NCBI RefSeq assembly: GCF_003144095.1
Contig: NZ_NSKH01000023.1
Span: 1,162,511-1,226,510, forward strand
DNA: 64,000 bases
Reading direction: 5' to 3'
Source: Streptomyces sp. ICBB 8177
GTDB taxonomy: Bacteria > Actinomycetota > Actinomycetes > Streptomycetales > Streptomycetaceae
Below the pieces are notes generated by a model, which worked only from the letters and a program-made list of their open reading frames with translations, searched no databases and was not told the origin of the DNA. Both the position numbers and the translations under genes were made by a program. Positions 38,525 through 47,303 of this stretch are shown here, in pieces. Every line of letters starts with the position of its first letter. Position 1 is the stretch's first letter.

Positions 38525-38557
38525 GCCTTGCGGATTGTGCAAGCCGCCTTGCTGATT
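38525..38557. promoter_or_regulatory. Two 12-bp direct repeats, candidate XRE operator
   Basis: GCCTTGCGGATT (38525-38536) and GCCTTGCTGATT (38546-38557) differ at one base and are spaced exactly 21 bp, two helical turns. CTTGC at 38527-38531 also forms an inverted repeat with GCAAG at 38539-38543. They sit between the divergent regulator and flavoprotein genes. Confidence 0.5.
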
Positions 38558-38583
38558 ACGCCAGGAGCGGTACCGTCGGATTC

Positions 38584-40251
38584 ATGAGCGAGCACCCCAC
38601 CAAGAGCCGGCACTCGGCCCCTGCCGAACATGCCGAACATGCCGAACATGTGGAGCACACCAGCCACAGCCACTACCCCACCCTGGAACGCCACTGCGAC
38701 GTCGCCGTGATCGGCGGCTCGGCCGCCGGTCTCGCCGCCGCCCTGCAACTCTCCCGCCAGCGCCGTGGCGTCGTCGTGGTCGACGACGGCACCCCCCGCA
38801 ACGCCCCGGCCGCGCACATGCACGGCTACCTGGGGCACGAGGGGGCCGCGCCCGGCGATCTGACGAAGATCGGGCGCGAGGAGGTACGCACGTACGGCGG
38901 GGAGGTGCTCTCCGGCCGAGTCGTGGGGGTGCACCCTCGCGACGACGGCCGGTTCCGGCTCGACCTCACCGGTGGGCACACCCTGGTCGCCCGCCGCGTC
39001 CTCGTCGCGACCGGCCTGTCCGACGAACTCCCCTCGATCGACGGCATCGCCGAGCAGTGGGGGCGCGGCGTGATCAACTGCCCGTTCTGCCACGGCTTCG
39101 AGGTGCGCGACCAGCGCCTGGTCCAGATCGTCACCCACCCCCTGGGCCTCCACCCGACCCCGCTGTTCCGCCACCTGACCGACCGGCTGACCGTCGTGCT
39201 GCACGATTCGGCCGGGCTCGACGGAGGAGTCGTCGAAGCACTCGCCGCCTCCGGCGTCACCGTCGAGCGCGGTGAGGCCGGCCGGGTCCTCACCGGACCG
39301 GACGGCGAGGTTTCCGGTGTCGAACTCGCCGACGGACGCGTGCTCGAGGCCGACGCCGTCGTGGTCGGCCCGCGGTTCCGGGCTCGCGCGGAGGCGCTGG
39401 CCGGGGCCGGGCTCACCGCCACCCCGCACCCGAGCGGCGCCGGCGACGTCCTCGCGGTCGACCCGCGCGGCGAGACCGCCGTACCGGGGATCTACGCGGC
39501 CGGCAACGTCACCGACCCGAGCCTGCAGGTGCTGCCGTCGGCCGCCCAGGGCAGCCAGGTCGGCGCCATGATCGCCTTCAGCCTCGCCGAGGAGGACCTG
39601 CGCGCCGCCGCCCGGCGGTCGGGCGAGGAGGCCGACTGGGACCACCGCTACGCGGGCCCCGACCGGGCGTGGAGCGGCAACCCCAACGGCACACTCGTCC
39701 GCGAGGTCACCGCCCTGGCCCCGGGCCGGGCGCTCGACGTCGGCACCGGCGAGGGCGCCGACGCCCTCTGGCTGGCCGAACACGGCTGGAAGGTGACGGC
39801 CACCGACATCTCAGGCAACGCGCTCGCCCGGGTGCGCGCCGAGGCCGAACGCCGCGGGCTCACCGTCGACCTCGTACGCGGCGACGCCAACGATCCCGCG
39901 CCCTTCGGTACCGAGACCTTCGACCTGGTCTCCCTGCAGTACGGCTCGTTCAAACGCACGCCCGACCAGCGCGGGCTGCGCAGCCTGCTCGCCGCCGTCG
40001 CCCCCGGCGGCACGCTCCTGGTCGTGCACCACGACGTCACCCCCCTGCGCGAGCCGGTGGACGTGGCGGCCCAGACCCGGATGTACGACCCGGAGGCGTT
40101 CATCGGGATCGACGAGATCGCCGCCGCGCTCACGGCGGACCCCGGCACCTGGCACGTCGAGACCCACGAGACCCGCGAGCGGCCCCCCGGCGCGGCCAGC
40201 ACCCACCACGTCAGCGACGTCGTCCTGCGCGCGACCCGGCGAGCGCTCTGA
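38584..40251 (+). CDS. Thioredoxin-reductase-like flavoprotein fused to a class I methyltransferase
   Basis: This 555-residue protein has three parts. Residues 1-30 are His/Glu-rich (EHAEHAEHVEHTSHSH). Residues about 37-345 form an FAD/NAD(P) oxidoreductase of thioredoxin-reductase type, with VIGGSAAGLAAAL, the redox pair in NCPFCHGFEV (about 165-174) and GIYAAGNVTDP. Residues about 355-555 are a SAM methyltransferase (ALDVGTGEGADALWLAEHG; VTATDIS). Such fusions occur in actinobacteria, but the substrate is not known to me. The start is ATG 38584; AGGAG lies 15 bases upstream, rather far. It is probably controlled by the divergent XRE-cupin regulator. Confidence 0.88.
   Translation: MSEHPTKSRHSAPAEHAEHAEHVEHTSHSHYPTLERHCDVAVIGGSAAGLAAALQLSRQRRGVVVVDDGTPRNAPAAHMHGYLGHEGAAPGDLTKIGREEVRTYGGEVLSGRVVGVHPRDDGRFRLDLTGGHTLVARRVLVATGLSDELPSIDGIAEQWGRGVINCPFCHGFEVRDQRLVQIVTHPLGLHPTPLFRHLTDRLTVVLHDSAGLDGGVVEALAASGVTVERGEAGRVLTGPDGEVSGVELADGRVLEADAVVVGPRFRARAEALAGAGLTATPHPSGAGDVLAVDPRGETAVPGIYAAGNVTDPSLQVLPSAAQGSQVGAMIAFSLAEEDLRAAARRSGEEADWDHRYAGPDRAWSGNPNGTLVREVTALAPGRALDVGTGEGADALWLAEHGWKVTATDISGNALARVRAEAERRGLTVDLVRGDANDPAPFGTETFDLVSLQYGSFKRTPDQRGLRSLLAAVAPGGTLLVVHHDVTPLREPVDVAAQTRMYDPEAFIGIDEIAAALTADPGTWHVETHETRERPPGAASTHHVSDVVLRATRRAL
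38620..38648 (+). repeat. 9-bp tandem repeat coding the His-rich segment
   Basis: GAACATGCC repeats in tandem (about two and a half units, ending GAACATGTGG), encoding EHAEHAEHVEH. The tract could change length by slippage. Confidence 0.6.
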
Positions 40252-40415
40252 CCGCACCACCCGCGGCAGCGGGCTGAGGCCGGCAGGCCGAGGCCCGCCG
40301 CCAGGACGACCGGGTCAGCCGCCTCACCCGCGCAGGGAGTCCGTCCGGGACGAGCCGTTCGACCACGGGGTCCGGCCGGCCGGGGCTCGCGCGGACCGAG
40401 GACCGCCCCGCCCGG

Positions 40416-43385
40416 TCATCCTGGGCCGCGCCGGTCCGAGGACGCCTCACGTGCGGGCCGTGGCCCGTCGAGGGCCGACGCCAGTTCCGTCCTGCGGCGG
40501 ATGCCCAACTTGCGGTAGACGCTGGTGAGATGGGTCTCCACGGTACGCCTCGCCAGGTGCAGCAGATCGCAGATCTCGGCGTTCGTGCGGCCCTCGGCGG
40601 CGAGATCGGCGATCCGGCGCTCGCTCGCGGTGAGCGCCGCAGACCCGGTACGTGCCGTCTCCGCCCTGCGCGCGCCGCTCTCCCGCAGCGCGTGTTCCGC
40701 CGCGGTACGCATCCGTACCGAGCCCAGCACCTCGGCGCGTTCCGCCGCCTCCCGCAAGGTGTCGCGGGCCCGCGAGCGCTGGCCCGCCGCGATCAGCTGC
40801 CTGCCGCGCGCGATCAACGCGGGAACCAGTTCCATGTCGATCGAGGTGTCCCGCAGCAGCTCGACGGCCTGCTCGGTCAGCTCCAGACCGCGCCGTCCGC
40901 CGGTCGCCATCCCCAGTACCCGCAGCGCCCGGCCCGTCACCCGCGGGGTGCCCCACACCGCGGCGAGCCGGGCCTCCTCCTCGGCCAGGACGAGGGCCTC
41001 CCGCCGCCTGCCGAGCGCCAGTTGGCACTCCGCCGCGGCGGACCGCCACGGGGTGACGACCGGGCTGACGACGTCCCGCGCGGACTGCCTGCGCCCGCTC
41101 TCCAGGAAGTGGTGGAGCGCGCCCGCCGGATCACCGTAGGCGGCACGCAGCACGCCCCGCGCGTACAGGAAGCGGTTCAGCTCCCAGGAGTCGGGGGCGT
41201 CCGGCAGCCGCACGCCGTCGGCGAGGGCCAGGGCCTGGTCGAGGCGGCCTGTCTCCACCAACGCCACGACGGCGTGCGCCTGTTCGTTGACCGACCTGGC
41301 GCGACGGGCGGCCCCCGTTCCGCTGGGAGGCGGCCCGGGGTCGGCCAGCAGTTCCGCGTACGCGCCGCGGGCGGCGGCGATGTCGGTACGGGTGTGGAGC
41401 AGATTGGTGTGCATCGGGTGCAGCAGCGACCCGCGCTGCCCGGCCAGGCCGCGCCGCACCAGCCACTCGGCCTCCTCCAGCTCGTCCGCCCACTGCGCCA
41501 CGGCGGCCGCGGTGCCCAGCAGGAACGGTTCCGTCAGCGCGTCGGCCGGTTCCTCCAGCAGCGCCCTGATCCCGCGCATCGCGGCGTCCGCCGAAGTCAG
41601 CCCCGCGGTCGCCTCGTATCGGATGAGCAGAGCCCGCCCGGCCGCGCCGACCAGCCCGGGCGAGTGCTCCGCGGTCGAGCGCAGCCAGCGGTACACCTCG
41701 CTGCGGACCTGCTGGTCGTGTTCCGACAGGAACGCCGACGCGGTCCGGGTCATCCGGGTCAGGCCCGGGTGGTCCGGCAGCTGCTCGTCGAGGTCGCGCA
41801 GCACGTCGACCGCCGCCCGCGCCTGGCCGCGTTCGGCCAGCGCGGTGCCCAGCGCCAGTGCCGCGCGCAACCGGTCGCCGGGACCGCCCGGCAGCCGCGC
41901 CGCCTCCGACAGCCGGGGGATCCCGGCCGACGACCGGCCGGTGGCGTACTCCAGCGACCCCAGTTCGGTGAGGACCGACGCCCGCCGCTGCGGGGGCAGC
42001 GGCTCGTCCAGCGCCCGCCGCAGGAACGCCATCGCGGCCTCGGGGCGCCCGCCCCCGATCGCCTGGGCCGCGGCGTCGAGCAACGCGCCGGCGGCCCACT
42101 CCTCGCCCACCGCACCGGTCCGCAGCAGGTGGCCGGCCACCGTCTCGGCGGGCTCGCCCCTGCCGAGCAGCGCCTCGGCCGCGACCCGGTGCGCGGCCTG
42201 CCGCCCCTCGCTCGACCAGCCGCTGAGCACCGCGTCCCGCAGCAGCGGATGGGCATAGCGCGGCCGCCCCTCGCGGTCACGCCGCAGCAGGCCGAGGCGG
42301 GCCATCGCGGTCAGCCAGCCCGCCACCCGCGCCGGGTCGGCCCCCGCCATCGCGGCGACCAACTCGGCGTACTCCTCGGCGCGTTCGTACGGCGCCGTGG
42401 CCGCGACGCCGCCCGGGCCCTGGAGGTCCACCACCGCCAGCGCTCGGGCGACATCGGCGGTCGTGCGGCCCGCGCTCTCCAGCCACCACGAGACCGCGGC
42501 AGGGAAGGCACCCGATTCCAGCGCGGCGCAACTGTCCGGCAGCGGAGCCGGAACCGCCCCGTCCTGTGCGCGCGCGGGCAGGTCGTCCAGCAGGGCACGC
42601 AGCAGCAGCGGGTTGCCCGCGCCCGCGCGCACGCAGTCGGCCACCCACTCCTGCCCGCCCGCGACACCCGGCGCGACACCGGACGCGGCACGCACCAGCC
42701 CCGCCGCCGAGGCGGCACCGAGCGGGCCGAGGGTGAGCGTGCGCACGAGCGCCGGCGACAGCCCGTGGGCCAGCCCCGCCGACGGCGGATCGATGTCGTA
42801 CTGCCCGCGCTCGGTCACCACCAGCAGTACCGGTAACCGGTCGAGGAGAAGCGCGGTCTCGGCCAGCCAGCGGTGCGACGGCCGGTCCGCGAGGTGCGCG
42901 TCGTCGACGGCCAGCAGCATCGGCCCCCGGGCCGCGCACGAGCGCAGAGCCCTCCACAGGCGTTCACCGACGACCCGGTCGTACGAGGACGCGCGTCCGG
43001 CCGTACAGGAATCAGTGGGATCGAGGGCAGAGTTGAGCAACTTCAGTACGGAGCCGAAGGGTGTGCTGGCATCCTGCGGTGAGCACCGGGCCCGCAGGAC
43101 GAGCATGCCGCGCGCCGCCGCGTCCTCGGTGACGGCTTCCAGCACCGCCGTGCGCCCGGTGCCGGTGGCCCCGCGCAGGAGCACCAGGCGACCGGAGCCC
43201 GCCCTGGCGCGAGCGGCCTCGGTGGCGACCAGCGCCAGCGCCTCCTGACGCTCCCGCAGCCGGCCGTGGTCGGCCGAGGCAGCCGCCCAGGGCAGCCCGG
43301 GTGCCCGGGAGGCCCCCGGCGCGTCCGGCGACCACGGCGTCTCGGGGATCCGGGACATCCGGGGTGTGCGCAGTATCCGGGACAT
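40416..43385 (-). CDS. Large ATP-binding LuxR-family (LAL) transcriptional regulator
   Basis: This 989-residue protein follows the LAL pattern. An N-terminal AAA/P-loop domain has a Walker A variant (GATGTGRTAVLEAV, about 70-83) and Walker B (MLLAVDDAHLAD). A long helical TPR-like middle region follows. The C-terminal LuxR HTH (about 925-980) reads LTASERRIADLAAEGRTNAE and LARRTVETHLTSVYRKLGI. LAL regulators are usually activators of secondary-metabolite or catabolic genes. The start is ATG 43385 with GGGAGGG upstream. It is divergent from the small LuxR gene that opens the injection-system cluster, so it may or may not belong to it. Confidence 0.92.
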   Translation of the reverse strand: MSRILRTPRMSRIPETPWSPDAPGASRAPGLPWAAASADHGRLRERQEALALVATEAARARAGSGRLVLLRGATGTGRTAVLEAVTEDAAARGMLVLRARCSPQDASTPFGSVLKLLNSALDPTDSCTAGRASSYDRVVGERLWRALRSCAARGPMLLAVDDAHLADRPSHRWLAETALLLDRLPVLLVVTERGQYDIDPPSAGLAHGLSPALVRTLTLGPLGAASAAGLVRAASGVAPGVAGGQEWVADCVRAGAGNPLLLRALLDDLPARAQDGAVPAPLPDSCAALESGAFPAAVSWWLESAGRTTADVARALAVVDLQGPGGVAATAPYERAEEYAELVAAMAGADPARVAGWLTAMARLGLLRRDREGRPRYAHPLLRDAVLSGWSSEGRQAAHRVAAEALLGRGEPAETVAGHLLRTGAVGEEWAAGALLDAAAQAIGGGRPEAAMAFLRRALDEPLPPQRRASVLTELGSLEYATGRSSAGIPRLSEAARLPGGPGDRLRAALALGTALAERGQARAAVDVLRDLDEQLPDHPGLTRMTRTASAFLSEHDQQVRSEVYRWLRSTAEHSPGLVGAAGRALLIRYEATAGLTSADAAMRGIRALLEEPADALTEPFLLGTAAAVAQWADELEEAEWLVRRGLAGQRGSLLHPMHTNLLHTRTDIAAARGAYAELLADPGPPPSGTGAARRARSVNEQAHAVVALVETGRLDQALALADGVRLPDAPDSWELNRFLYARGVLRAAYGDPAGALHHFLESGRRQSARDVVSPVVTPWRSAAAECQLALGRRREALVLAEEEARLAAVWGTPRVTGRALRVLGMATGGRRGLELTEQAVELLRDTSIDMELVPALIARGRQLIAAGQRSRARDTLREAAERAEVLGSVRMRTAAEHALRESGARRAETARTGSAALTASERRIADLAAEGRTNAEICDLLHLARRTVETHLTSVYRKLGIRRRTELASALDGPRPAREASSDRRGPG

Positions 43386-43541
43386 CACAGGCCCTCCCGC
43401 CGTGGAGTCTCGTGGCCGATCTCGTGGTACCTGCTGTGACCTTCCACGATGGCCACGGCACGCGGGATCCCGCAGGCTGGAGGCCGGACAGCGGCCACCG
43501 GCTCCGTGGGGGCGGCGAACAGAACAACAGGGGGAGCGGTC

Positions 43542-44258
43542 TTGCGCGGTTCACTCGCGGCCCCGGTCATGACCCGGACCAAGGACACCGGCCCGCACGC
43601 GGTCACGAGCGCGGGCGCGGCGGCCGGGGCACCCGACGGACGAATACCGGTGGTGGTGCACGCCCCCGACCCGCTCTCCCAGGCCGGGGTCCTCAGCCAC
43701 CTGAGGCAGCATCCGCTGATCGACCTGGTCACCGAGGAGGGCGCCGGGCCGGGGGCGGTCGCGGTGCTGCTGGCCTGGACGCTGGAGGAGAGCACGCTCG
43801 CGCTGCTGCGCAGGCTCGTGCGCAGCGAGGGCGCCCGGGTCGTGCTCGTGGTCAGCCGTATCCGCGAGGCGGAACTGCTCGAAGTCGTCGAGTGCGGTGC
43901 CGTGGCCATCGTCTGGCGCCACGAGGCCACCGCCCACCGGCTGGCGACGGCGGTGCGCGCGGCGTTCCGCGGCGACGGTGACCTGCCGGCCGACCTGCTC
44001 GGCCGCCTCATCCAGCAAGTGGGCGCACTCCAGCGCAGCGTGGCCAACCGGGCCGGACCTCCCTCGTCGGGACTGACGCCGCGCGAGGCGGACGTGCTGC
44101 GGCTGGTGGCCGAGGGCCTGGACACCGGGGAGATCGCCAGCAAACTTTCCTACTCCGAACGCACCGTCAAGAACGTCATGCACGGCCTCACCACGCGCCT
44201 GCATCTTCGTAACCGGGCCCATGCCGTGGCCTATGCCCTCAGGGAAGGTTACATCTGA
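43542..44258 (+). CDS. LuxR-type regulator at the head of the CIS cluster
   Basis: This 238-residue protein looks like a response regulator that has lost the phosphate site. The N-terminal receiver-like part (IPVVVHAPDPLSQAGVLSHL; ARVVLVVSRIREAELLEVVE) lacks the usual Asp cluster. The C-terminal LuxR HTH is intact (LTPREADVLRLVAEGLDTGE; ERTVKNVMHGLTTRLHLRN). It is probably an orphan, ligand- or interaction-controlled regulator of the injection system. The start is TTG 43542 with GGGGGAG 5 bases upstream; the open frame upstream (to ATG 43449) and ATG 43569 are alternatives. Confidence 0.82.
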   Translation: MRGSLAAPVMTRTKDTGPHAVTSAGAAAGAPDGRIPVVVHAPDPLSQAGVLSHLRQHPLIDLVTEEGAGPGAVAVLLAWTLEESTLALLRRLVRSEGARVVLVVSRIREAELLEVVECGAVAIVWRHEATAHRLATAVRAAFRGDGDLPADLLGRLIQQVGALQRSVANRAGPPSSGLTPREADVLRLVAEGLDTGEIASKLSYSERTVKNVMHGLTTRLHLRNRAHAVAYALREGYI

Positions 44259-44489
44259 CCTGCTGGGCAGCACCGAGAGTCCTTTCGGACAGCCTTCCGT
44301 GCCCTGTCGTGGGTCCCGGCGAGCATGCCGGGGCGACGACCGGACTGGAAGGATCGGAAGGGGAGTGCCATCGGCCGCCGCGCGAGCGGCGATCCGGTGC
44401 GCGGGCCGACGTCCCGCGGGGCGAACACGTTGGCAGAACGAGCACATACGCCGCCAGCGGCGGTTCACGGTACGGCGGGAGCGGCGAGG

Positions 44490-45164
44490 GTGATCCACGA
44501 GGTCGACGAGGTCCTCAAGAAGCTGCTCGGCGGCGGTGCCCTGGCCGGCTCCGACATAGACGTCTCCTTCGACGCGCCCACGCGCGACTGGGCCGCACGG
44601 CGCAACGGCCCGGCCCTCAACGCGTACCTGTACGACATACGGGAGGACGTGGCGCGACGGCAGCGCGGTTCCGTGCCGGTGCGTGACGACCGCGGAGTGG
44701 TGCTGCGCCGCCGGCAGCCACCGCGCTGGTTCAGCCTGTCCTACCTGGTGACGGCCTGGACCAAGCGGCCACAGGACGAACACCGTTTGCTGTCCGCGGT
44801 GTTGGCCACCCTCCTGCCCAAGGAGATCATTCCCGCCGACGAACTCCCCGGGTCACTGGGGGAGTTGGGCCTTTCCGTGCCGCTGACGGTCGCGGGATCG
44901 CGGACCGAGGCGCAGTCGCTCGCGGAGATCTGGTCGGCGCTCGGCGGAGAACTCAAGCCGTCCCTCGACCTGGTGGTGACCGCGCCGTTCCCGGCCTTCC
45001 CCGAGTACGACGCCGGTCCGCCGGTCACCGAGGGCGCGGGCGTGCGGGTGCGGGGTATCGACGGCTCGCTGGAGGGCTCGCCCGAGCGGCACCACCGCAG
45101 GCCGCTTCCCGTGCCGGACGCCGTGCGCGACGACACGACGGACGACGCGGCGGAGCAACGGTGA
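44490..45164 (+). CDS. CIS tail-terminator/cap protein, DUF4255 (Pvc16-like)
   Basis: This 224-residue protein matches the DUF4255 family found in contractile injection systems: IHEVDEVLKKLLGGGALAGS, NAYLYDIREDVARRQRG and WFSLSYLVTAWTKRPQDEHR. In eCIS the equivalent protein caps or terminates the tube-sheath. The C-terminal 40 residues are polar and likely disordered. The start is GTG 44490 with GGGAG 8 bases upstream. It overlaps the ATPase gene by four bases, so the two are translationally coupled. Confidence 0.85.
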   Translation: MIHEVDEVLKKLLGGGALAGSDIDVSFDAPTRDWAARRNGPALNAYLYDIREDVARRQRGSVPVRDDRGVVLRRRQPPRWFSLSYLVTAWTKRPQDEHRLLSAVLATLLPKEIIPADELPGSLGELGLSVPLTVAGSRTEAQSLAEIWSALGGELKPSLDLVVTAPFPAFPEYDAGPPVTEGAGVRVRGIDGSLEGSPERHHRRPLPVPDAVRDDTTDDAAEQR

Positions 45165-47263
45165 ACGCGCCCACCACCGCCCGGCCGGACGCGGACACCC
45201 GGGCGCCGGGCACGGACACCGCAGCACCTGACGCCCGCGCGGCGCACTGCGGTGACGCCGACGCGCTCCTCGCCCGGCTCGGCCGCCTGCGTGAGCGCCT
45301 CACCCTGCTCGTCGAGCACCGCTGCGCCGACGACCCCACCGCCGGAGACCCGCTGCGCGGCCTGTACCTGTCCGAGGACGCGGTACGCCGCCTGCTGGCC
45401 GCCCCCACGACACCCGGCCCGGCCGCGACCGACGCGCCGGACCCCGGGACACGGCAGGGCGGTGACGCGCTCGACCGGCTCGCCGAACGCCTCGGGCTGA
45501 CCGCACTGGACGCGGGTCTGCTGCTGATCGCCCTCGCACCGGACCTCGACCGCTCCTTCGAGCCGCTGTACGGCTACCTCAACGACGACGTCAGCCGCCG
45601 CCGGGCCACCGTCGGCCTCGCCCTCGACCTGCACGGGCTCCCGGCCCACCTGCCCTCCGTACGCGGACGCTTCCATCCGTCCGCGCCGCTGGTCGCACTC
45701 GGGCTGATGACGGTGGAGGACCAGGGACGGCCCTTCCTCAGCCGCTCCTTGGAGGTCCCCGACCGGGTCGTCGCCCACCTGCTCGGCGACGACACCCCGG
45801 ACGCGGCGCTCGCCGGGCACGTCGGCCCGCTGACGGCGCCTGGCGAACGCGCCCCCCACGACGCCGAGTTCACCCGCAAGCTCGCCGACCGCCTGGCCGC
45901 GGGGCCACTCACCGCCTACCTGCGCGAGCAGCGCGAGGGCGACGCGGCGGCTTGCGCGGCGGCGGCCCTGCGGGACTGCGGCCTATCGGCGCTGCACCTG
46001 GTGCCCGAAGCCGCGCCCGCGCCCGGCACGCGGGACGCCGGGGTGCGCGAGCCGGTCGCCGCACTGCTGCGCGAGGCACGGCTGCGCGGCTGCGCCATCG
46101 TCGTGTCACCGGTGCCCGACGAACCCGGCCCCCTGCTGCGCGCGCTCACCACCGACGACGTCACCGTGCTGTTCGCCGGGTCCCGCCCCTACGACCCGCA
46201 GTGGTGCGACCGCGATCCGCTCGTGCTGGACGCGCCCCGGCCGGGGGCCACCGGCGCGGTGGACGCCTGGTCGGCCGCGCTCGGGCCGGACGCGGACGAC
46301 CCCGCGCTTGACCTGGCCGCCACCGTCAGCGCGTACCGCCTCGGCGGCGAACGGATCGGCCGGGCGGTGCACGCGGCCCGCAAGCTCGCCTCCTTCGACG
46401 GCACCGGACTGACCGCCGCCCACCTGCGGCTGGTCGCCCGCCAGCAGTCCGCCTCCGGGCTGGAGCGGCACGCGCGGCGCATCCGCCCGGCCGTCGGCTG
46501 GGACGACCTCGTCCTGCCCGCCGGGCCGCTGGCGCAACTGCGGGAACTGGCGCTGCGCGCCCGCCACCGCGAACGCGTCCTCGGCGACTGGCGGTTGTCC
46601 GCGGGCGGCGGCCGGGGCCGGGGCGTGCTGGGACTGTTCGCGGGCGAGTCGGGCACCGGCAAGACGCTGTCGGCGGAGGTGGTCGCCGCGGAACTCGGAC
46701 TCGACCTGTACGTCGTGCAGTTGTCGTCCGTCGTGGACAAGTACGTGGGCGAGACGGAGAAGAACCTGGAGCGCCTGTTCACCGAGGCGGACCGCACCGA
46801 CGCCGTCCTGCTCTTCGACGAGGCCGACGCGGTGTTCGGCAAGCGCTCCGAGGTCAAGGACTCCCACGACCGCTACGCCAACATGGAGAGCGCCTACCTG
46901 CTCCAGCGGCTGGAGTCCTTCGACGGGATCGCGCTGCTCACCACCAACCTGCGCGCCAACATCGACGAGGCGTTCACCCGGCGCCTCGACCTCGTGATCG
47001 ACTTCCCGTTCCCCGACGCGGAACAGCGCCTCGCCCTGTGGCGCACCGGCCTCGCCCACGTCCCGTGCGCCGACGGCATCGATCCCGAACCGGTCGCCCG
47101 CGACTTCGAGTTGGCCGGCGGATCGATCCGCAGCGCCGTGGTCACCGCCGCGTACGCCGCCGCCGGGCGCGGTGAGCCGGTGACCACCGCCGACCTGCTG
47201 ACCGGCGCCCGGCGCGAGTACCGCAAGGCCGGGCGCCTGGTGCCGGGCGAGGGCGGCTGGTAG
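45161..47263 (+). CDS. CIS-associated AAA+ ATPase
   Basis: This 700-residue protein has a variable helical N-terminal half and a C-terminal classical AAA+ domain. Walker A is GESGTGKTL (about 495-503), Walker B is VLLFDEADAVFG (about 547-558), and the sensor/Arg-finger region is LLTTNLRANIDEAFTRRLD. Such ATPases are core members of eCIS clusters (Afp15/Pvc15 type) and are thought to act in assembly or loading, not as a ClpV-like sheath disassembler; I infer the former. The start GTG 45161 overlaps the previous stop. A terminator hairpin overlaps its own stop codon. Confidence 0.88.
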   Translation: MNAPTTARPDADTRAPGTDTAAPDARAAHCGDADALLARLGRLRERLTLLVEHRCADDPTAGDPLRGLYLSEDAVRRLLAAPTTPGPAATDAPDPGTRQGGDALDRLAERLGLTALDAGLLLIALAPDLDRSFEPLYGYLNDDVSRRRATVGLALDLHGLPAHLPSVRGRFHPSAPLVALGLMTVEDQGRPFLSRSLEVPDRVVAHLLGDDTPDAALAGHVGPLTAPGERAPHDAEFTRKLADRLAAGPLTAYLREQREGDAAACAAAALRDCGLSALHLVPEAAPAPGTRDAGVREPVAALLREARLRGCAIVVSPVPDEPGPLLRALTTDDVTVLFAGSRPYDPQWCDRDPLVLDAPRPGATGAVDAWSAALGPDADDPALDLAATVSAYRLGGERIGRAVHAARKLASFDGTGLTAAHLRLVARQQSASGLERHARRIRPAVGWDDLVLPAGPLAQLRELALRARHRERVLGDWRLSAGGGRGRGVLGLFAGESGTGKTLSAEVVAAELGLDLYVVQLSSVVDKYVGETEKNLERLFTEADRTDAVLLFDEADAVFGKRSEVKDSHDRYANMESAYLLQRLESFDGIALLTTNLRANIDEAFTRRLDLVIDFPFPDAEQRLALWRTGLAHVPCADGIDPEPVARDFELAGGSIRSAVVTAAYAAAGRGEPVTTADLLTGARREYRKAGRLVPGEGGW

Positions 47264-47275
47264 CAGCCGCCCTCG
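47248..47275. terminator. Hairpin across the ATPase stop codon
   Basis: A perfect 12-bp stem (47248-47259 with 47264-47275, 4-base loop) contains the ATPase TAG. It lies between convergent genes and can terminate both. Confidence 0.7.
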
Positions 47276-47303
47276 CACCGCCGTCGCCATCAGGCGCCAG
47301 GTG

